DNA of 64,000 nucleotides from Priestia megaterium. GTDB lineage: Bacteria > Bacillota > Bacilli > Bacillales > Bacillaceae_H. This document shows, one piece after another, positions 52,737-63,025 of the stretch (position 1 is the first letter of the stretch; each line of letters begins with the position of its first letter). The stretch is from assembly GCF_023824195.1 (NCBI RefSeq), contig NZ_CP085442.1:3944001-4008000 (forward strand), read 5' to 3'. Made by a program: the position numbers and the translations under genes. The notes under the pieces are model-generated. The model did no database searches and was not told the origin of the DNA. It saw nothing but the letters and a program-made list of their open reading frames with translations.

Positions 52737-52890
52737 CTCTTTTTAACAATTAAAAATATGACGATTTCATTGTATCACTCCGTATTTATAGAAGATATAG
52801 TAAAAATAAATTTTTTCTATATATTTTTTCGAATCATATTCGTGCTTATTTCCTAAGAGCGAAAGTGAACATTTCGTCTCTAAAAAACAA

Positions 52891-52920
52891 AAAAGAATCT
52901 GCCAAGTTCCAGATTCTTTT
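52891..52920 (-). terminator. Terminator after ccdA
   Basis: AAAAGAATCTG/CAGATTCTTTT stem continuing into TTTTG on the minus strand, about 20 nt beyond the ccdA stop codon. Confidence 0.9.
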
Positions 52921-52938
52921 TTGTATCACTTTCCCTTT

Positions 52939-53646
52939 TCAGAAGCCCGTAAACCCTCCAAATACGCTCGTTGTATAAATAATAATTTTTGTCATCCAGT
53001 CAAAATACAAAACAAATCCCATGCCAATCATTGCGTATCCGCCAACTTTCATCATGGAATTCATATGTTTTTTTAACCAGTTCATTTTCCCAATAAAAAA
53101 CGTCATAATAAAAAATGGAATAGAAAACCCAAGTGAATAAGTTATCATATACAAAAGACCAGAGCTTGGGTTTGTCGCTGCAAGCGCCATAACCGATACT
53201 AAAATAGGGCCCGTGCAAGGAGTCCACCCTGCTGCAAAAGCCATACCAATAAAAGAAGAACCAAAGAGGCCAGCCGGCTTATTTGCGAATCTAAGCTTGT
53301 GTTCCTGCATAAGAATTCGAGGCTTAAAAATTCCGAGTACAACTAGACCAAAGAAAATAATAAGAATAGCACCAATCTGCCGGATTAAATCCCTATAGTT
53401 AAAAAACCACTGACCAATAAATGACGTCGCAAAGCCAATCATAATGAAAATAATAGAAAATCCAAGCAGAAAGAAAGCTGTGTGAATAAAAGCTTTTCGC
53501 TGATGTGACTTAGCGCCTTCCTTTAGCTCGCTAACTGACACTCCCGTTATGTACGATAAAAAAGCTGGGTACAAAGGCAAACAGCAAGGTGAAATAAACG
53601 ATAAAAAACCTGCGCCAAATGCCAAAAACAAATTTAAATCTCCCAC
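52939..53646 (-). CDS. ccdA: Cytochrome c biogenesis protein CcdA
   Basis: 235 residues from a GTG at 53646, chosen because B. subtilis CcdA begins GD(V/L)N at this place; a GTG at 53655 is the alternative. Six membrane helices. FLSFISPCCLPLYPAFLSYITGV and AFAAGWTPCTGPIL hold the two conserved cysteines that relay electrons across the membrane. The end FGGFTGF is typical. It supplies reductant for apocytochrome c haem attachment and in Bacillus also affects sporulation. It is divergent from ynzD. Confidence 0.95.
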   Translation of the reverse strand: MGDLNLFLAFGAGFLSFISPCCLPLYPAFLSYITGVSVSELKEGAKSHQRKAFIHTAFFLLGFSIIFIMIGFATSFIGQWFFNYRDLIRQIGAILIIFFGLVVLGIFKPRILMQEHKLRFANKPAGLFGSSFIGMAFAAGWTPCTGPILVSVMALAATNPSSGLLYMITYSLGFSIPFFIMTFFIGKMNWLKKHMNSMMKVGGYAMIGMGFVLYFDWMTKIIIYTTSVFGGFTGF

Positions 53647-53785
53647 ATTTCCCACTTCCTTTTTTTGTTCTTTTTGTTCTTTTTCGTTACCATTTTGTAA
53701 CCAAATTGTCTTATCTCACTTCTTTCAAATAGTACCATTATCTTGTATAATTAGGTAAACGACTTGTTAGAAGGGATACATAGCA

Positions 53786-53962
53786 TTGGCCAAAAAAGAT
53801 ATTCTATTAGCGATTGAAAAGAAACGAGAAGAACTCATCCGCATAGTCCGAGTAAGTGGATTAAACTCTCCACCTGCTATTAAACATAGTCAAGAATTAG
53901 ATCATTTATTAAACGTTTACAATGAATTCCCTGCTCAAACGACAGAAACAACCTCTTCATGA
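53786..53962 (+). CDS. ynzD: Spo0E family aspartyl-phosphate phosphatase (YnzD-like)
   Basis: 58 residues from a TTG at 53786 with AAGGG 10 nt upstream. The Spo0E signature HSQELDHLLNVYN is at residues 34-46, preceded by ILLAIEKKREELIRIV (helix 1). These small two-helix proteins dephosphorylate Spo0A~P and so delay sporulation. In B. subtilis ynzD is next to ccdA, as here. Length and motif are standard. Confidence 0.88.
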   Translation: MAKKDILLAIEKKREELIRIVRVSGLNSPPAIKHSQELDHLLNVYNEFPAQTTETTSS

Positions 53963-53979
53963 AGGTTGTTTCTTTTTTT
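53945..53979 (+). terminator. Terminator at the ynzD stop codon
   Basis: GAAACAACCT/AGGTTGTTTC stem that includes the stop codon, followed by seven Ts. Confidence 0.88.
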
Positions 53980-53983
53980 GCCT

Positions 53984-55789
53984 TCACTCTATCAATTCTG
54001 TATAAGTCTCTTTTACTCCTGTTTCTTTGCTGAAATTCTCTTCTTTTTCACTGTGCTGAAGCTGATACATATTATAGTACAAACCGCATTTGTTTAGCAG
54101 TTCAGCATGTGTGCCTTTTTCGACGATTTTTCCTTTATGCAATACTAAAATACAGTCGGCGTGTTGAATAGTGGATAAACGATGGGCAATCGCAATTGTT
54201 GTGCGGCCTTTTCCCATATCTCTTAACACTTCTTGAATCGCTTCTTCTGTTTCTGTATCAATGTGCGCTGTTGCTTCATCAAGAATAAGGATTTTGGGAT
54301 TTCGGATGACCGTTCTTGCAAATGCTAAGAGCTGACGCTGGCCGCTTGATAAAGTGGAACCTCTTTCCACTAGCATTTCATTATACTTATTAGGGAGAGC
54401 TTCGATAAATGCGTGAGCTTGCACAAATTCCGCCGCTGCTTTTACTTGTTCATCAGAAAAATGGTCTTCGTGCAGCGTAATATTTCGTTTTACGGTATCT
54501 GCAAATAAAAAGGCATCTTGCAGCACCAGCCCTACTTCATCTCGAAGCTGTTTATTTGAAAAAGACGATAGCGGTTTATTATCTATCAAAATGTCTCCTT
54601 TTTGCTGCTCATAAAAACGCATTAATAAATTAATGATGGAGCTTTTCCCGCTTCCAGTATGGCCTACTAAAGCCACAGTTTCTCCTTCGTTTACCGTAAA
54701 TGATATATCAGAAAGCACATCTCGAACACCATCATAGGAAAACGTTACGTTTCTGAATTCTACCGTTCCTTTTTGTACCCCCTGCTTTTGTTCTCCTGTC
54801 ATGACTGGATTTTTTTCTTTTTCATCCATCAAGTCAAATACCCGAGAGGCTGATACCATCGCTTGCTGATACATAGAAAGACGCTGCATCATTTCATTAA
54901 CGGGTTCAAAAAAACGATCCAAGTAGTTGATAAACGCGTAAAGAACACCAATTTTAACAGGGCTGTCAGCTACGGAAATACCAAAATAACTGAGCACAAG
55001 AATAACGGCTAAAATGTAAAGAATTTCGACTGCGGGCCTCAGCAGCAAACCATCTAACTTAATATTGCGCATCCCCGCTTTGTAATGCTCATCATTAATT
55101 TCTTCAAATTCCGAGCGCAGCCGCTTTTCTTGACGAAATAACTGAATAATAGACATGCCTTGCAAAGACTCATGAAGCTTGGCATTTAACTGACTTAGCT
55201 TTTCTCGGAGCTGTCCGTAGTAAATAGCGCTGTAATGCTGATAAAGCTTCATAAGTCCCCAAATGAACGGGAAAAGAACTAAACAATAAAAAGCCAGCTT
55301 CACATCTAGCATAAACATGGCTATAAAAATACCGATCAAAAATACCCCATTTTGAATAAAAACCGCGATGACTTCCACAAACATTTCTTTCATGGCTTCC
55401 GTGTCATTTGTAATTCGAGATACCAGGCTTCCCGTTGGCGTGTTGTCAAAAAAGCGAAGCGCCAAGCGATGAACATGGAAAAAAACGTCAATTCGAATCT
55501 GCTGAATAATTTGAAGCGCAATTTTTTGAAACTGCAGAAGCTGAAAGTATTGAACGACAATTTTTAAAAGCTGTAAAAGCAAATAACTGCTTGCAAGCCA
55601 CACAAGAGGCTGAAGAGGCAAGTACTTAGGAGTTAAATAATCGTCAATAAAAATTTTAATCAAAATAGGCCCTAATAAATCCGCAGCCGTAGCAATTAAT
55701 AATAGTGTGAACGCTAAAAAAAATGATTTTTTATGCGGAATTGTATAGCGAAACAGACGTTTATGTACCGAAGAGTGCTCAATTTTCAT
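53984..55789 (-). CDS. ABC exporter half-transporter, second subunit
   Basis: 601 residues. Six-helix transmembrane domain (about 1-310) and nucleotide-binding domain. Walker A GHTGSGKSS, signature motif LSSGQRQLLAFAR, Walker B ILILDEATAHID, H-loop AHRLST. The catalytic Glu follows Walker B. It overlaps the upstream ABC gene by 11 bp. The pair resembles heterodimeric multidrug exporters of the YheH/YheI (BmrD/BmrC) and YknU/YknV type. Substrate unknown. Confidence 0.92.
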   Translation of the reverse strand: MKIEHSSVHKRLFRYTIPHKKSFFLAFTLLLIATAADLLGPILIKIFIDDYLTPKYLPLQPLVWLASSYLLLQLLKIVVQYFQLLQFQKIALQIIQQIRIDVFFHVHRLALRFFDNTPTGSLVSRITNDTEAMKEMFVEVIAVFIQNGVFLIGIFIAMFMLDVKLAFYCLVLFPFIWGLMKLYQHYSAIYYGQLREKLSQLNAKLHESLQGMSIIQLFRQEKRLRSEFEEINDEHYKAGMRNIKLDGLLLRPAVEILYILAVILVLSYFGISVADSPVKIGVLYAFINYLDRFFEPVNEMMQRLSMYQQAMVSASRVFDLMDEKEKNPVMTGEQKQGVQKGTVEFRNVTFSYDGVRDVLSDISFTVNEGETVALVGHTGSGKSSIINLLMRFYEQQKGDILIDNKPLSSFSNKQLRDEVGLVLQDAFLFADTVKRNITLHEDHFSDEQVKAAAEFVQAHAFIEALPNKYNEMLVERGSTLSSGQRQLLAFARTVIRNPKILILDEATAHIDTETEEAIQEVLRDMGKGRTTIAIAHRLSTIQHADCILVLHKGKIVEKGTHAELLNKCGLYYNMYQLQHSEKEENFSKETGVKETYTELIE

Positions 55790-57542
55790 TTTGGATCTCT
55801 CCTTCTTCTACCGCACGTTCAAGCTGCTGTCTATCGTACATATCCTGGTACCAGCCGCTCACGCTAAGCAGTTCATCATGAGTTCCTCGCTGAATAATTT
55901 TCCCTTTATCAAGTACAAGAATCAGGTCTGCATGAGTAACCGAGCTCAGTCGATGCGCTGTAATAATCGTTGTTCGATTTTGACGTTTTTGCTTCAACGC
56001 TTGTAAAATACCAGCTTCCGTTTTTCCATCTACCGCTGATAGCGAGTCGTCTAAAATTAAAAGCTCAGGATCTAATAGAAGAGCTCTTGCAATCGAGATA
56101 CGCTGTTTTTGTCCACCAGATAACGAAACGCCTTTTTCACCTACTATTGTTTGATAGCCATCTGTAAAATCGAGAATGTCTCTATGTACATTTGCAACTT
56201 TAGCCGCTTCTTTAATTTCTTGATTGCTTGCTTCTCTTTTTCCAAACGCGATATTATCAGCGACTGTTGTTGAAAACAAAAAGTGATCTTGAGGAACATA
56301 TCCAATGCTTTTGTACAATGAATCAAAAGCATAGTCTTTAATGTCTTTTCCTCCCCATAAAACAGCTCCGTCGCTTACATCAAATTCACGAAGCAGCAGC
56401 TTTAAAAGCGTGGTTTTCCCAGCACCCGTCTTTCCGACAATACCTAACGTTTGACCGCGAGAAAGTGTAAAATAAATTTCGTTTAACGTGTATTCGTCTT
56501 CTTTAACATACGAAAACCTATGAATAACAGCTTCAATATTTCCTGTTGGCATTTCAACACTAGGATGCGCTGCTTCTTCAATCGAATTTTCTTCTTTTAA
56601 TAAAGAAAATACCCTGTCATATGATGCTCTTCCTCGTTCCACAATGTTAAATAGCCAGCCAAACGCGAGCATCGGCCAAATAAGAAGGCCCAAATAAGTT
56701 GTAAAGGTAACAAGCTGCCCCAGTGTTAACTCTTCACTAATAACCATCTTGCTGCCAAAAATAAGAGCAAGTAAAAAAGAAAGTGCTACAATAATCGAAA
56801 TGGTCGGATCAAACAATGCATCTACTCGTGCTACTTTCATGTTCTTTTGGACAACATCTGCAGACTTAATGCGAAACTCTTCGACATCAGCTGCTTCTTC
56901 CCCAAATGTCTTAATGACTTTAATTCCGCTAATGCTTTCTTGAACCTTATCATTTAAAGTAGAAAATGCTGCTTGTGCGTGATGAAACCGCGCATGAAGC
57001 AATGTACCATAGTAACTTGTTAAAACGGCCATAAGCGGCATAGGAATAAGGCAAATAAGCGTTAATTTCCAGCTGATTGTGAGGGCCATTGTGCATAGAA
57101 CAAGCCCTCCTGTGACAATCGAATCCACAAGCGTCAAAACGCCCGAACCTGCAGTTTGTTGAATAGCTTGAATATCGTTCGTTGCATGCGCCATCAAATC
57201 CCCAATTCGCCGCCGCTGATAAAAGGCCTGATTCATCTTGGTAAAATGAGTGTAGAGGGTATTTCTCAGCTGCTTGGCTAGTTTAACAGATGAACCAAAT
57301 ATCATAATACGCCATATGTACCTTGTGAAATAGGCCACAACAGCAGCTCCTAGCAAAATGCCAACCATCTGCATTAAGCGCTTTCCATTCAGCGTCCCTT
57401 CTTTAATGCCATCTACCGTTAAACCAATAATTTTAGGCGGGAGAAGTTCTAATGCTGCCACAATAATGAGCAGCGCTATCCCCGTTATGTAAGACTTTTT
57501 TTCCTGTTTGAAAAACCACCATAACTCTCGAAAAATTTTCAT
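55779..57542 (-). CDS. ABC exporter half-transporter, first subunit
   Basis: 587 residues with an N-terminal transmembrane domain (WWFFKQEKKSYITGIALLIIVAALELLPPKIIG) and NBD. Walker A GKTGAGKTT, signature VSLSGGQKQRISIARAL, Walker B LLILDDSLSAVDG with Asp rather than Glu after Walker B, the classical degenerate catalytic site of a heterodimer partner. YheI/BmrC shows the same pattern. Together with the second subunit it forms an asymmetric exporter. The insertion of these genes between yneF and ynzD differs from B. subtilis, where they are absent from this place. Confidence 0.92.
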   Translation of the reverse strand: MKIFRELWWFFKQEKKSYITGIALLIIVAALELLPPKIIGLTVDGIKEGTLNGKRLMQMVGILLGAAVVAYFTRYIWRIMIFGSSVKLAKQLRNTLYTHFTKMNQAFYQRRRIGDLMAHATNDIQAIQQTAGSGVLTLVDSIVTGGLVLCTMALTISWKLTLICLIPMPLMAVLTSYYGTLLHARFHHAQAAFSTLNDKVQESISGIKVIKTFGEEAADVEEFRIKSADVVQKNMKVARVDALFDPTISIIVALSFLLALIFGSKMVISEELTLGQLVTFTTYLGLLIWPMLAFGWLFNIVERGRASYDRVFSLLKEENSIEEAAHPSVEMPTGNIEAVIHRFSYVKEDEYTLNEIYFTLSRGQTLGIVGKTGAGKTTLLKLLLREFDVSDGAVLWGGKDIKDYAFDSLYKSIGYVPQDHFLFSTTVADNIAFGKREASNQEIKEAAKVANVHRDILDFTDGYQTIVGEKGVSLSGGQKQRISIARALLLDPELLILDDSLSAVDGKTEAGILQALKQKRQNRTTIITAHRLSSVTHADLILVLDKGKIIQRGTHDELLSVSGWYQDMYDRQQLERAVEEGEIQNEN

Positions 57543-57591
57543 CGTATCCCCCTAGCCCCGCAACCATTTTCTTATATCTATCATAAAACAA

Positions 57592-57619
57592 AAGACACCC
57601 TTCTGAATAGAGAGTGTCT
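57592..57619 (-). terminator. Weak terminator after yneF
   Basis: AGACAC/GTGTCT stem with partial inner pairing followed by TTTTG on the minus strand, between yneF and the ABC genes. Confidence 0.5.
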
Positions 57620-57632
57620 GTCCAATTAACCA

Positions 57633-57845
57633 TTATTTAATTTGGCCGTTCATTGCTTTCATCATTTGGTTAATTTTTTTCTGCGATGGTTTCATGCCCA
57701 TTTGCATCATCATCATTTTTAACATTTGTTCATTAATTGGTGGATTTTTCTTCAGATAGCTCATCATATATTTACGAGCAATGAAAAATCCTAGCGCTAT
57801 CCCAACAATTAATGCTAGAACACCAACTAGAATATACATTCCCAT
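57633..57845 (-). CDS. yneF: YneF family small membrane protein
   Basis: 70 residues: an N-terminal helix [25 protein letters not shown], then [35 protein letters not shown], the distinctive Met-rich YneF tail. GGAGG lies about 10 nt before the ATG. Function unknown. It is placed after sirA as in B. subtilis (yneE-yneF). Confidence 0.93.
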   Translation of the reverse strand: MGMYILVGVLALIVGIALGFFIARKYMMSYLKKNPPINEQMLKMMMMQMGMKPSQKKINQMMKAMNGQIK

Positions 57846-57935
57846 GGTATTACTTCCTCCTTCATGTTGTCTAACTTACAGTGTACTAGACCATACGCTA
57901 TTATACAATATTTCCGTTCCAATTTCCTTAAATAA

Positions 57936-58376
57936 TTACACAAATTTTCTTGTTTTCACAGGCCTCAGCCAGCCGTATTCATCCGTTCCATAATTCACTG
58001 CTAAAAAACAAGGATCTAGCTTGCGTAATACTTCAAAAAAAGCTGTCTCAGCATCAACATTGCCATCTCCTTCAATTGTTATACAGCGATTCGTTAATTT
58101 TATAGATGCTCGACTTTTTTTATGAGGATATTCCAGCACAAACGTCTCCTGATGAGTAAAAAAATGAGGATAATGAGAAAACGCCTGAAGCAATTCTCGT
58201 TGAATAAATGAAATGGGCAGTTGGCGAGTAATGTAATGAACTTGTTTTTGTAAGTGCGTTTCCTGCAAGTGACGTTTCATTCTATATTCAATCAGCAGCT
58301 GATAGATGAGCTTTTCTCTTCGAAAATAGGATGATGCAACTTCTTCCTCCATTAAATATACTTCATACGTTCTCAC
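57936..58376 (-). CDS. sirA: Sporulation inhibitor of replication SirA
   Basis: 146 residues from a GTG with GGAGG 7 nt upstream. YEVYLMEEEVASSYFRREKLIYQLL is the N-terminal family block; ITRQLPISFIQRELLQAF and FLAVNYGTDEYGWLRPV follow. SirA is made on Spo0A activation and binds DnaA domain I to block new rounds of replication. It lies between yneF and tkt as in B. subtilis. A gene-specific Spo0A box was not identified. Confidence 0.88.
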   Translation of the reverse strand: MRTYEVYLMEEEVASSYFRREKLIYQLLIEYRMKRHLQETHLQKQVHYITRQLPISFIQRELLQAFSHYPHFFTHQETFVLEYPHKKSRASIKLTNRCITIEGDGNVDAETAFFEVLRKLDPCFLAVNYGTDEYGWLRPVKTRKFV

Positions 58377-58481
58377 GATTCATCCTCCCTTTCGGCTCGT
58401 TCTTTTTTGTACCATTATACCGAATGGTATACGCAATGCTTGTCTATCGATGAAAAAATTCCTTTGTTTTTTTGTCGAAAA

Positions 58482-58510
58482 AAAGAGCAGACCACAGGAG
58501 TCTGCTCTTT
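58482..58510 (-). terminator. Terminator after tkt
   Basis: Perfect AAAGAGCAGAC/GTCTGCTCTTT stem followed by TTTTTCG on the minus strand. Confidence 0.93.
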
Positions 58511-58524
58511 CTTATGAAGAAGAA

Positions 58525-60531
58525 TTATGCATTAAGCAAGCTTTTCACTTTTGCTACTACATTTTCAACTGTAAAACCAAATTCTTTCATGATTGTTTCA
58601 CCAGGAGCAGATGCACCGAAGTGATTAATACCAAGAACTTGTCCTTCGTCTCCAACATAGCGTTCCCATCCAAGTGTAGAAGCCATTTCAATACCTAAAC
58701 GTTTTTTCACTGATTTAGGGATAACACTTTCTTTGTACTCAGCAGATTGCTCTTCGAAACGATCCCATGCAGGCATACTTACTACAGATACGTCAATGCC
58801 TTCTGCAGCTAATGCTTTTTGTGCATCTACTGCTAGGCTTACTTCAGAGCCTGTTGCAAGTATTAATGCATCCGCTTGGTCTTTACCAGCTTTAGATACA
58901 ACGTACGCACCTTTAGACACGCCTTCGTATGCATTTTCTTTTGTACCTTCAAGCGTTGGCAAGTTTTGACGAGTCAATACAAGCGCCGTTGGGCGGTCAG
59001 TTGACTCTAATGCTAAGCGCCATGCAGCAGCTGTTTCATTTGCATCTGCAGGACGAACCACTGAAAGACCTGGCATTGCACGAAGTGATGGCAATTGTTC
59101 AATTGGCTCATGTGTTGGGCCGTCTTCTCCAACTGCGATACTGTCATGTGTAAATACATATGTTACAGGAAGCTTCATTAAAGCTGCTAAGCGAATTGCT
59201 GGGCGAAGATAATCAGAGAATACAAAGAATGTTCCTCCGAATACTTTTACACCGCCGTGTAGAGCCATACCGTTTAATGCAGCTCCCATTGCAAATTCAC
59301 GTACACCGAACCAGATATTACGTCCGCTGTAATCAGCTGCAGTGAAGTCTTCTGAACCTTTAATCATTGTTTTATTTGAGCCAGCTAAGTCAGCTGAACC
59401 GCCGAAGAATTGAGGTACAGCTTGTGCTACTGCGTTTAATACTTCTCCAGAAGAAGCACGGCTAGCTAAGCTTGAACCCGTTTCGTATGCTGGAAGCGTT
59501 TCTTCCCAGCCTTCCGGTAACTTTCCTTCTACTGCTAGTTCAAATTGACGACCTAGTTCAGGATATTTTTCTTTATACTGTGCAAATACATCGTTCCATT
59601 CGTTTTCTTTCTTTTGGCCATCTTCAGCAATTGTAGCTTTGAAGTGAGCATACACTTCTTCTGGCACATAGAAATCTTCTTCAAATGTCCATGCATAAGC
59701 TTCTTTTGTTAATTTTGTTTCATCGGAACCTAATGGAGAACCGTGCACGCCAGAAGTACCCGCGTGGTTTGGAGAACCAAATCCGATTGTTGTTTTTACT
59801 TCAATTAGCGTTGGGCGTGTTAAATCGCCTTTTGCTTCTTCGATTGCGTTTGCAATCGCTGTCAAGTCATTGCCGTCTTCAACGCGGATTACTTGCCATC
59901 CGTAAGCTTTGAAACGATCTTCTACGTTCTCAGAGAACGAGCGATCTAAATCTCCGTCTAAAGAAATATCATTTGAATCGTATAAAACAACTAAGCGTCC
60001 TAATTTTAAGTGTGCCGCTAATGAAGCTGCTTCAGCAGATACACCTTCCATTAAGTCTCCGTCACCACAAATACCATACGTAAAGTGGTCTACAATTTCT
60101 AAACCTTCTTTGTTGTATGTTTCAGCTAAATGACGTTCTGCCATTGCTTTACCAACAGCCATTGCAATACCTTGTCCTAGTGGGCCAGTTGTTGCATCAA
60201 CACCTGCTGTATGACCGAACTCCGGATGACCTGGTGTTTTACTTCCCCATTGACGGAAGTTTTTAAGGTCTTCAATTGATAAGTCATATCCAGCTAAATG
60301 AAGCAAGCTGTATAATAGTGCCGATCCGTGTCCTGCTGATAATACAAAGCGGTCACGGTTGAACCAGTTTGGATTCTTTGGATTGATGTTCATAAATTTT
60401 GTCCACAATGTATATGCCATTGGAGCAGCTCCCATTGGCATACCTGGGTGACCTGAATTTGCTTTTTCAATCGCATCGATTGATAAAGTACGAATTGTTG
60501 CAATCGAAAGATCTTCAATACGTTGTGTCAT
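58525..60531 (-). CDS. tkt: Transketolase
   Basis: 668 residues from the ATG at 60531 (AAAGGA 9 nt upstream; an ATG at 60540 lies on the site). [35 protein letters not shown] and [11 protein letters not shown] bind thiamine diphosphate and Mg2+. [41 protein letters not shown] is the transketolase motif of the second domain. It moves two-carbon units in the pentose phosphate pathway. No regulatory site was recognised. Confidence 0.97.
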   Translation of the reverse strand: MTQRIEDLSIATIRTLSIDAIEKANSGHPGMPMGAAPMAYTLWTKFMNINPKNPNWFNRDRFVLSAGHGSALLYSLLHLAGYDLSIEDLKNFRQWGSKTPGHPEFGHTAGVDATTGPLGQGIAMAVGKAMAERHLAETYNKEGLEIVDHFTYGICGDGDLMEGVSAEAASLAAHLKLGRLVVLYDSNDISLDGDLDRSFSENVEDRFKAYGWQVIRVEDGNDLTAIANAIEEAKGDLTRPTLIEVKTTIGFGSPNHAGTSGVHGSPLGSDETKLTKEAYAWTFEEDFYVPEEVYAHFKATIAEDGQKKENEWNDVFAQYKEKYPELGRQFELAVEGKLPEGWEETLPAYETGSSLASRASSGEVLNAVAQAVPQFFGGSADLAGSNKTMIKGSEDFTAADYSGRNIWFGVREFAMGAALNGMALHGGVKVFGGTFFVFSDYLRPAIRLAALMKLPVTYVFTHDSIAVGEDGPTHEPIEQLPSLRAMPGLSVVRPADANETAAAWRLALESTDRPTALVLTRQNLPTLEGTKENAYEGVSKGAYVVSKAGKDQADALILATGSEVSLAVDAQKALAAEGIDVSVVSMPAWDRFEEQSAEYKESVIPKSVKKRLGIEMASTLGWERYVGDEGQVLGINHFGASAPGETIMKEFGFTVENVVAKVKSLLNA

Positions 60532-60656
60532 ACTCTTCATTCCTTTCAAAACTATGTACATATGTTATCATACTAATGATTTGCTTATTTGTACAATACT
60601 TGAACCAAAAAAATTTCCACTTTTACAGTTTTTGTGCCCCTTATTAAAAATATACA

Positions 60657-60687
60657 AAAAACTAGAGGGAACACTCCCTCTAGTTTT
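60657..60687 (-). terminator. Terminator after ynzC
   Basis: AAAACTAGAGGGA/TCCCTCTAGTTTT stem, about 11 nt after the ynzC stop codon, with T-rich sequence on the minus strand. Confidence 0.92.
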
Positions 60688-60698
60688 ACTAGAACGTC

Positions 60699-60929
60699 TT
60701 AGTGAAGACGCTTCTTTTTACTCTCTTTTAACTTCTTAGGCGTAACATCTTTACCTTCTTCGTCCACAACTTTAATCGTATGAAGGTGATTTGTCATAGA
60801 TTGTCGGAAAACTTTTAAATATTCCTGACGTAGCTCTTGCTGTTCTTTCGCTTCAGATTCTGTCAGCCCTTCAGCCTTTGCCTTTTTTGAAAGAGCATTA
60901 ATACGAGTAAGTTTATCTTTTGATAGCAT
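60699..60929 (-). CDS. ynzC: DUF896 family protein YnzC
   Basis: 76 residues: [39 protein letters not shown] is the helical-hairpin signature of DUF896/UPF0291. The tail is lysine-rich. AAGGAG precedes the ATG. In B. subtilis it is the third gene of the SOS operon yneA-yneB-ynzC; spacing here fits. Function unknown. Confidence 0.95.
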   Translation of the reverse strand: MLSKDKLTRINALSKKAKAEGLTESEAKEQQELRQEYLKVFRQSMTNHLHTIKVVDEEGKDVTPKKLKESKKKRLH

Positions 60930-60998
60930 ATAAAACCTATCTCCTTATAATCAATAATTAAAATTACCGAACCGTTCCGGCAGCATGTAGTCATCTTA

Positions 60999-61700
<702 letters not shown>

Positions 61701-61720
61701 TCAGGAACGGCCGTTACACA

Positions 61721-62050
61721 CTACTGTTCAATTGCCACTTGATTATGTAACTCTTTTTTTAAAACAGGAATATATAATTTATCTCCAGGAGATAAAGACT
61801 GGGCAGTGTCTGAGTTTAAATCATTGACGTCTTCAACCCATTTGACAAATTCATTGGTGGTCAAATGATGGTGATTATGATACTTGTTGGACAATTCCCA
61901 AAGCGTATCTCCTTTTGTAATAGTAACCGTTGAATATTTGTCTAAATCTACTTTATCCGCTCCTAAAACCAGCGTCAATACATATGTAAGTGCAGCGATA
62001 ACTGCAAAAAAAATAGCGTAATGTTTCATAGAATGTAAGAATTGTTGCAT
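61721..62050 (-). CDS. yneA: Cell division suppressor YneA
   Basis: 109 residues, GGGGG before the ATG. An N-terminal membrane helix (about 9-30) is followed by a LysM domain: TVTITKGDTLWELSNKYH...SLSPGDKLYIPV (about 41-97). YneA is exported to halt septation during the SOS response in Bacillus. Its promoter (TTGACA-17-TAAAAT) is covered by LexA-box-like sites and faces lexA. Confidence 0.93.
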   Translation of the reverse strand: MQQFLHSMKHYAIFFAVIAALTYVLTLVLGADKVDLDKYSTVTITKGDTLWELSNKYHNHHHLTTNEFVKWVEDVNDLNSDTAQSLSPGDKLYIPVLKKELHNQVAIEQ

Positions 62051-62067
62051 ATTATGATCCCCCTATC

Positions 62068-62081
62068 AGAATATATGTTCT
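62068..62081. promoter_or_regulatory. LexA-box-like site in the yneA leader
   Basis: AGAATATATGTTCT matches CGAACRNRYGTTYC at 11 of 14 positions and is nearly palindromic. It lies just downstream of the yneA -10. Confidence 0.5.
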
Positions 62082-62082
62082 T

Positions 62083-62111
62083 ATTTTATTGAGAACATTT
62101 GTTTCTGTCAA
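62083..62111 (-). promoter_or_regulatory. yneA promoter with LexA box in the spacer
   Basis: Minus strand TTGACA (62106-62111), 17-bp spacer, TAAAAT (62083-62088). A LexA-like box AGAACATTTGTTTC (62092-62105, 12 of 14) fills the spacer. Confidence 0.85.
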
Positions 62112-62121
62112 TGGAATTCTT

Positions 62122-62161
62122 CGAACTTATGTTTGTATATTGACACATCACGTGGTATAAT
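62122..62161 (+). promoter_or_regulatory. lexA promoter and LexA box
   Basis: TTGTAT (62133-62138), 17-bp spacer, perfect TATAAT (62156-62161). The LexA box CGAACTTATGTTTG (62122-62135, 12 of 14) overlaps the -35, consistent with autoregulation. Confidence 0.85.
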
Positions 62162-62196
62162 TCACCTAAAGAATAGCTAAAATCGAGGTGAAAAAT

Positions 62197-62814
62197 ATGA
62201 AGCTATCAAAACGTCAACAAGACATACTAGATTTTATTAAGCACGAAGTAAAATTAAAAGGTTATCCGCCTTCTGTTCGTGAGATTGGGGAAGCGGTAGG
62301 ATTAGCCTCTAGCTCCACTGTACACGGGCATTTAGCTCGTTTAGAAAGCAAAGGGTTAATTCGCAGAGATCCAACAAAACCAAGAGCAATCGAAGTTCTT
62401 CAACTAGACGAAGTAAACATCCCTAAAAGCAATGTCATTAATGTTCCTGTTATCGGTAAAGTAACAGCGGGTCTTCCTATAACAGCTGTTGAAAATGTGG
62501 AAGAATATTTCCCTCTTCCAGATAAATTCGTTTCTCCAGATGATCATGTATTTATGCTTGAAATTATGGGAGAAAGTATGATTGAAGCAGGTATTCTAGA
62601 TGGCGATATGGTAATCGTACGTCAGCAGCAAACAGCTAATAATGGAGATATTGTGGTGGCTATGACCGAAGACAACGAAGCAACGGTAAAACGTTTCTTT
62701 AAAGAAGAAAATTTCGTTCGTTTACAGCCTGAAAATTCAACGATGGCGCCTATTATTCTTCGCCACGTAACGATTTTAGGAAAAGTAACTGGTGTATATC
62801 GCACAATTCACTAG
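62197..62814 (+). CDS. lexA: LexA repressor
   Basis: 205 residues from the ATG at 62197 (GAGGTG upstream); a GTG lies 9 bp earlier. The N-terminal winged helix ([45 protein letters not shown]) binds DNA. The self-cleavage site is A91-G92 in VTAGLP, with S127 in MGESMIE and K165 in TVKRFF, numbering as in B. subtilis LexA. RecA filaments stimulate cleavage, which derepresses the SOS genes. It is divergent from yneA with three LexA-like boxes between. Confidence 0.98.
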   Translation: MKLSKRQQDILDFIKHEVKLKGYPPSVREIGEAVGLASSSTVHGHLARLESKGLIRRDPTKPRAIEVLQLDEVNIPKSNVINVPVIGKVTAGLPITAVENVEEYFPLPDKFVSPDDHVFMLEIMGESMIEAGILDGDMVIVRQQQTANNGDIVVAMTEDNEATVKRFFKEENFVRLQPENSTMAPIILRHVTILGKVTGVYRTIH

Positions 62815-62830
62815 TCAGACACTGTATGTA

Positions 62831-62860
62831 AAACCAACTAATCATGATGTTAGTTGGTTT
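62831..62860 (+). terminator. Terminator after lexA
   Basis: AACCAACTAA/TTAGTTGGTT stem, then seven Ts, 17 nt beyond the stop codon. Confidence 0.92.
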
Positions 62861-63025
62861 TTTTACGTTTGTTTTCTAAAAAAATTGGCATATTATAAAT
62901 GATACGCTGAATCATTGCAGGCAGGTAGAACGGTTTTTGTAAAGCTTGTTTTACCTTTTACTTTCTATCTGCATTTCCTCGACTCTTACAAGGAAATACA
63001 ACCGACCATAAGAAGGATGTAGTTT

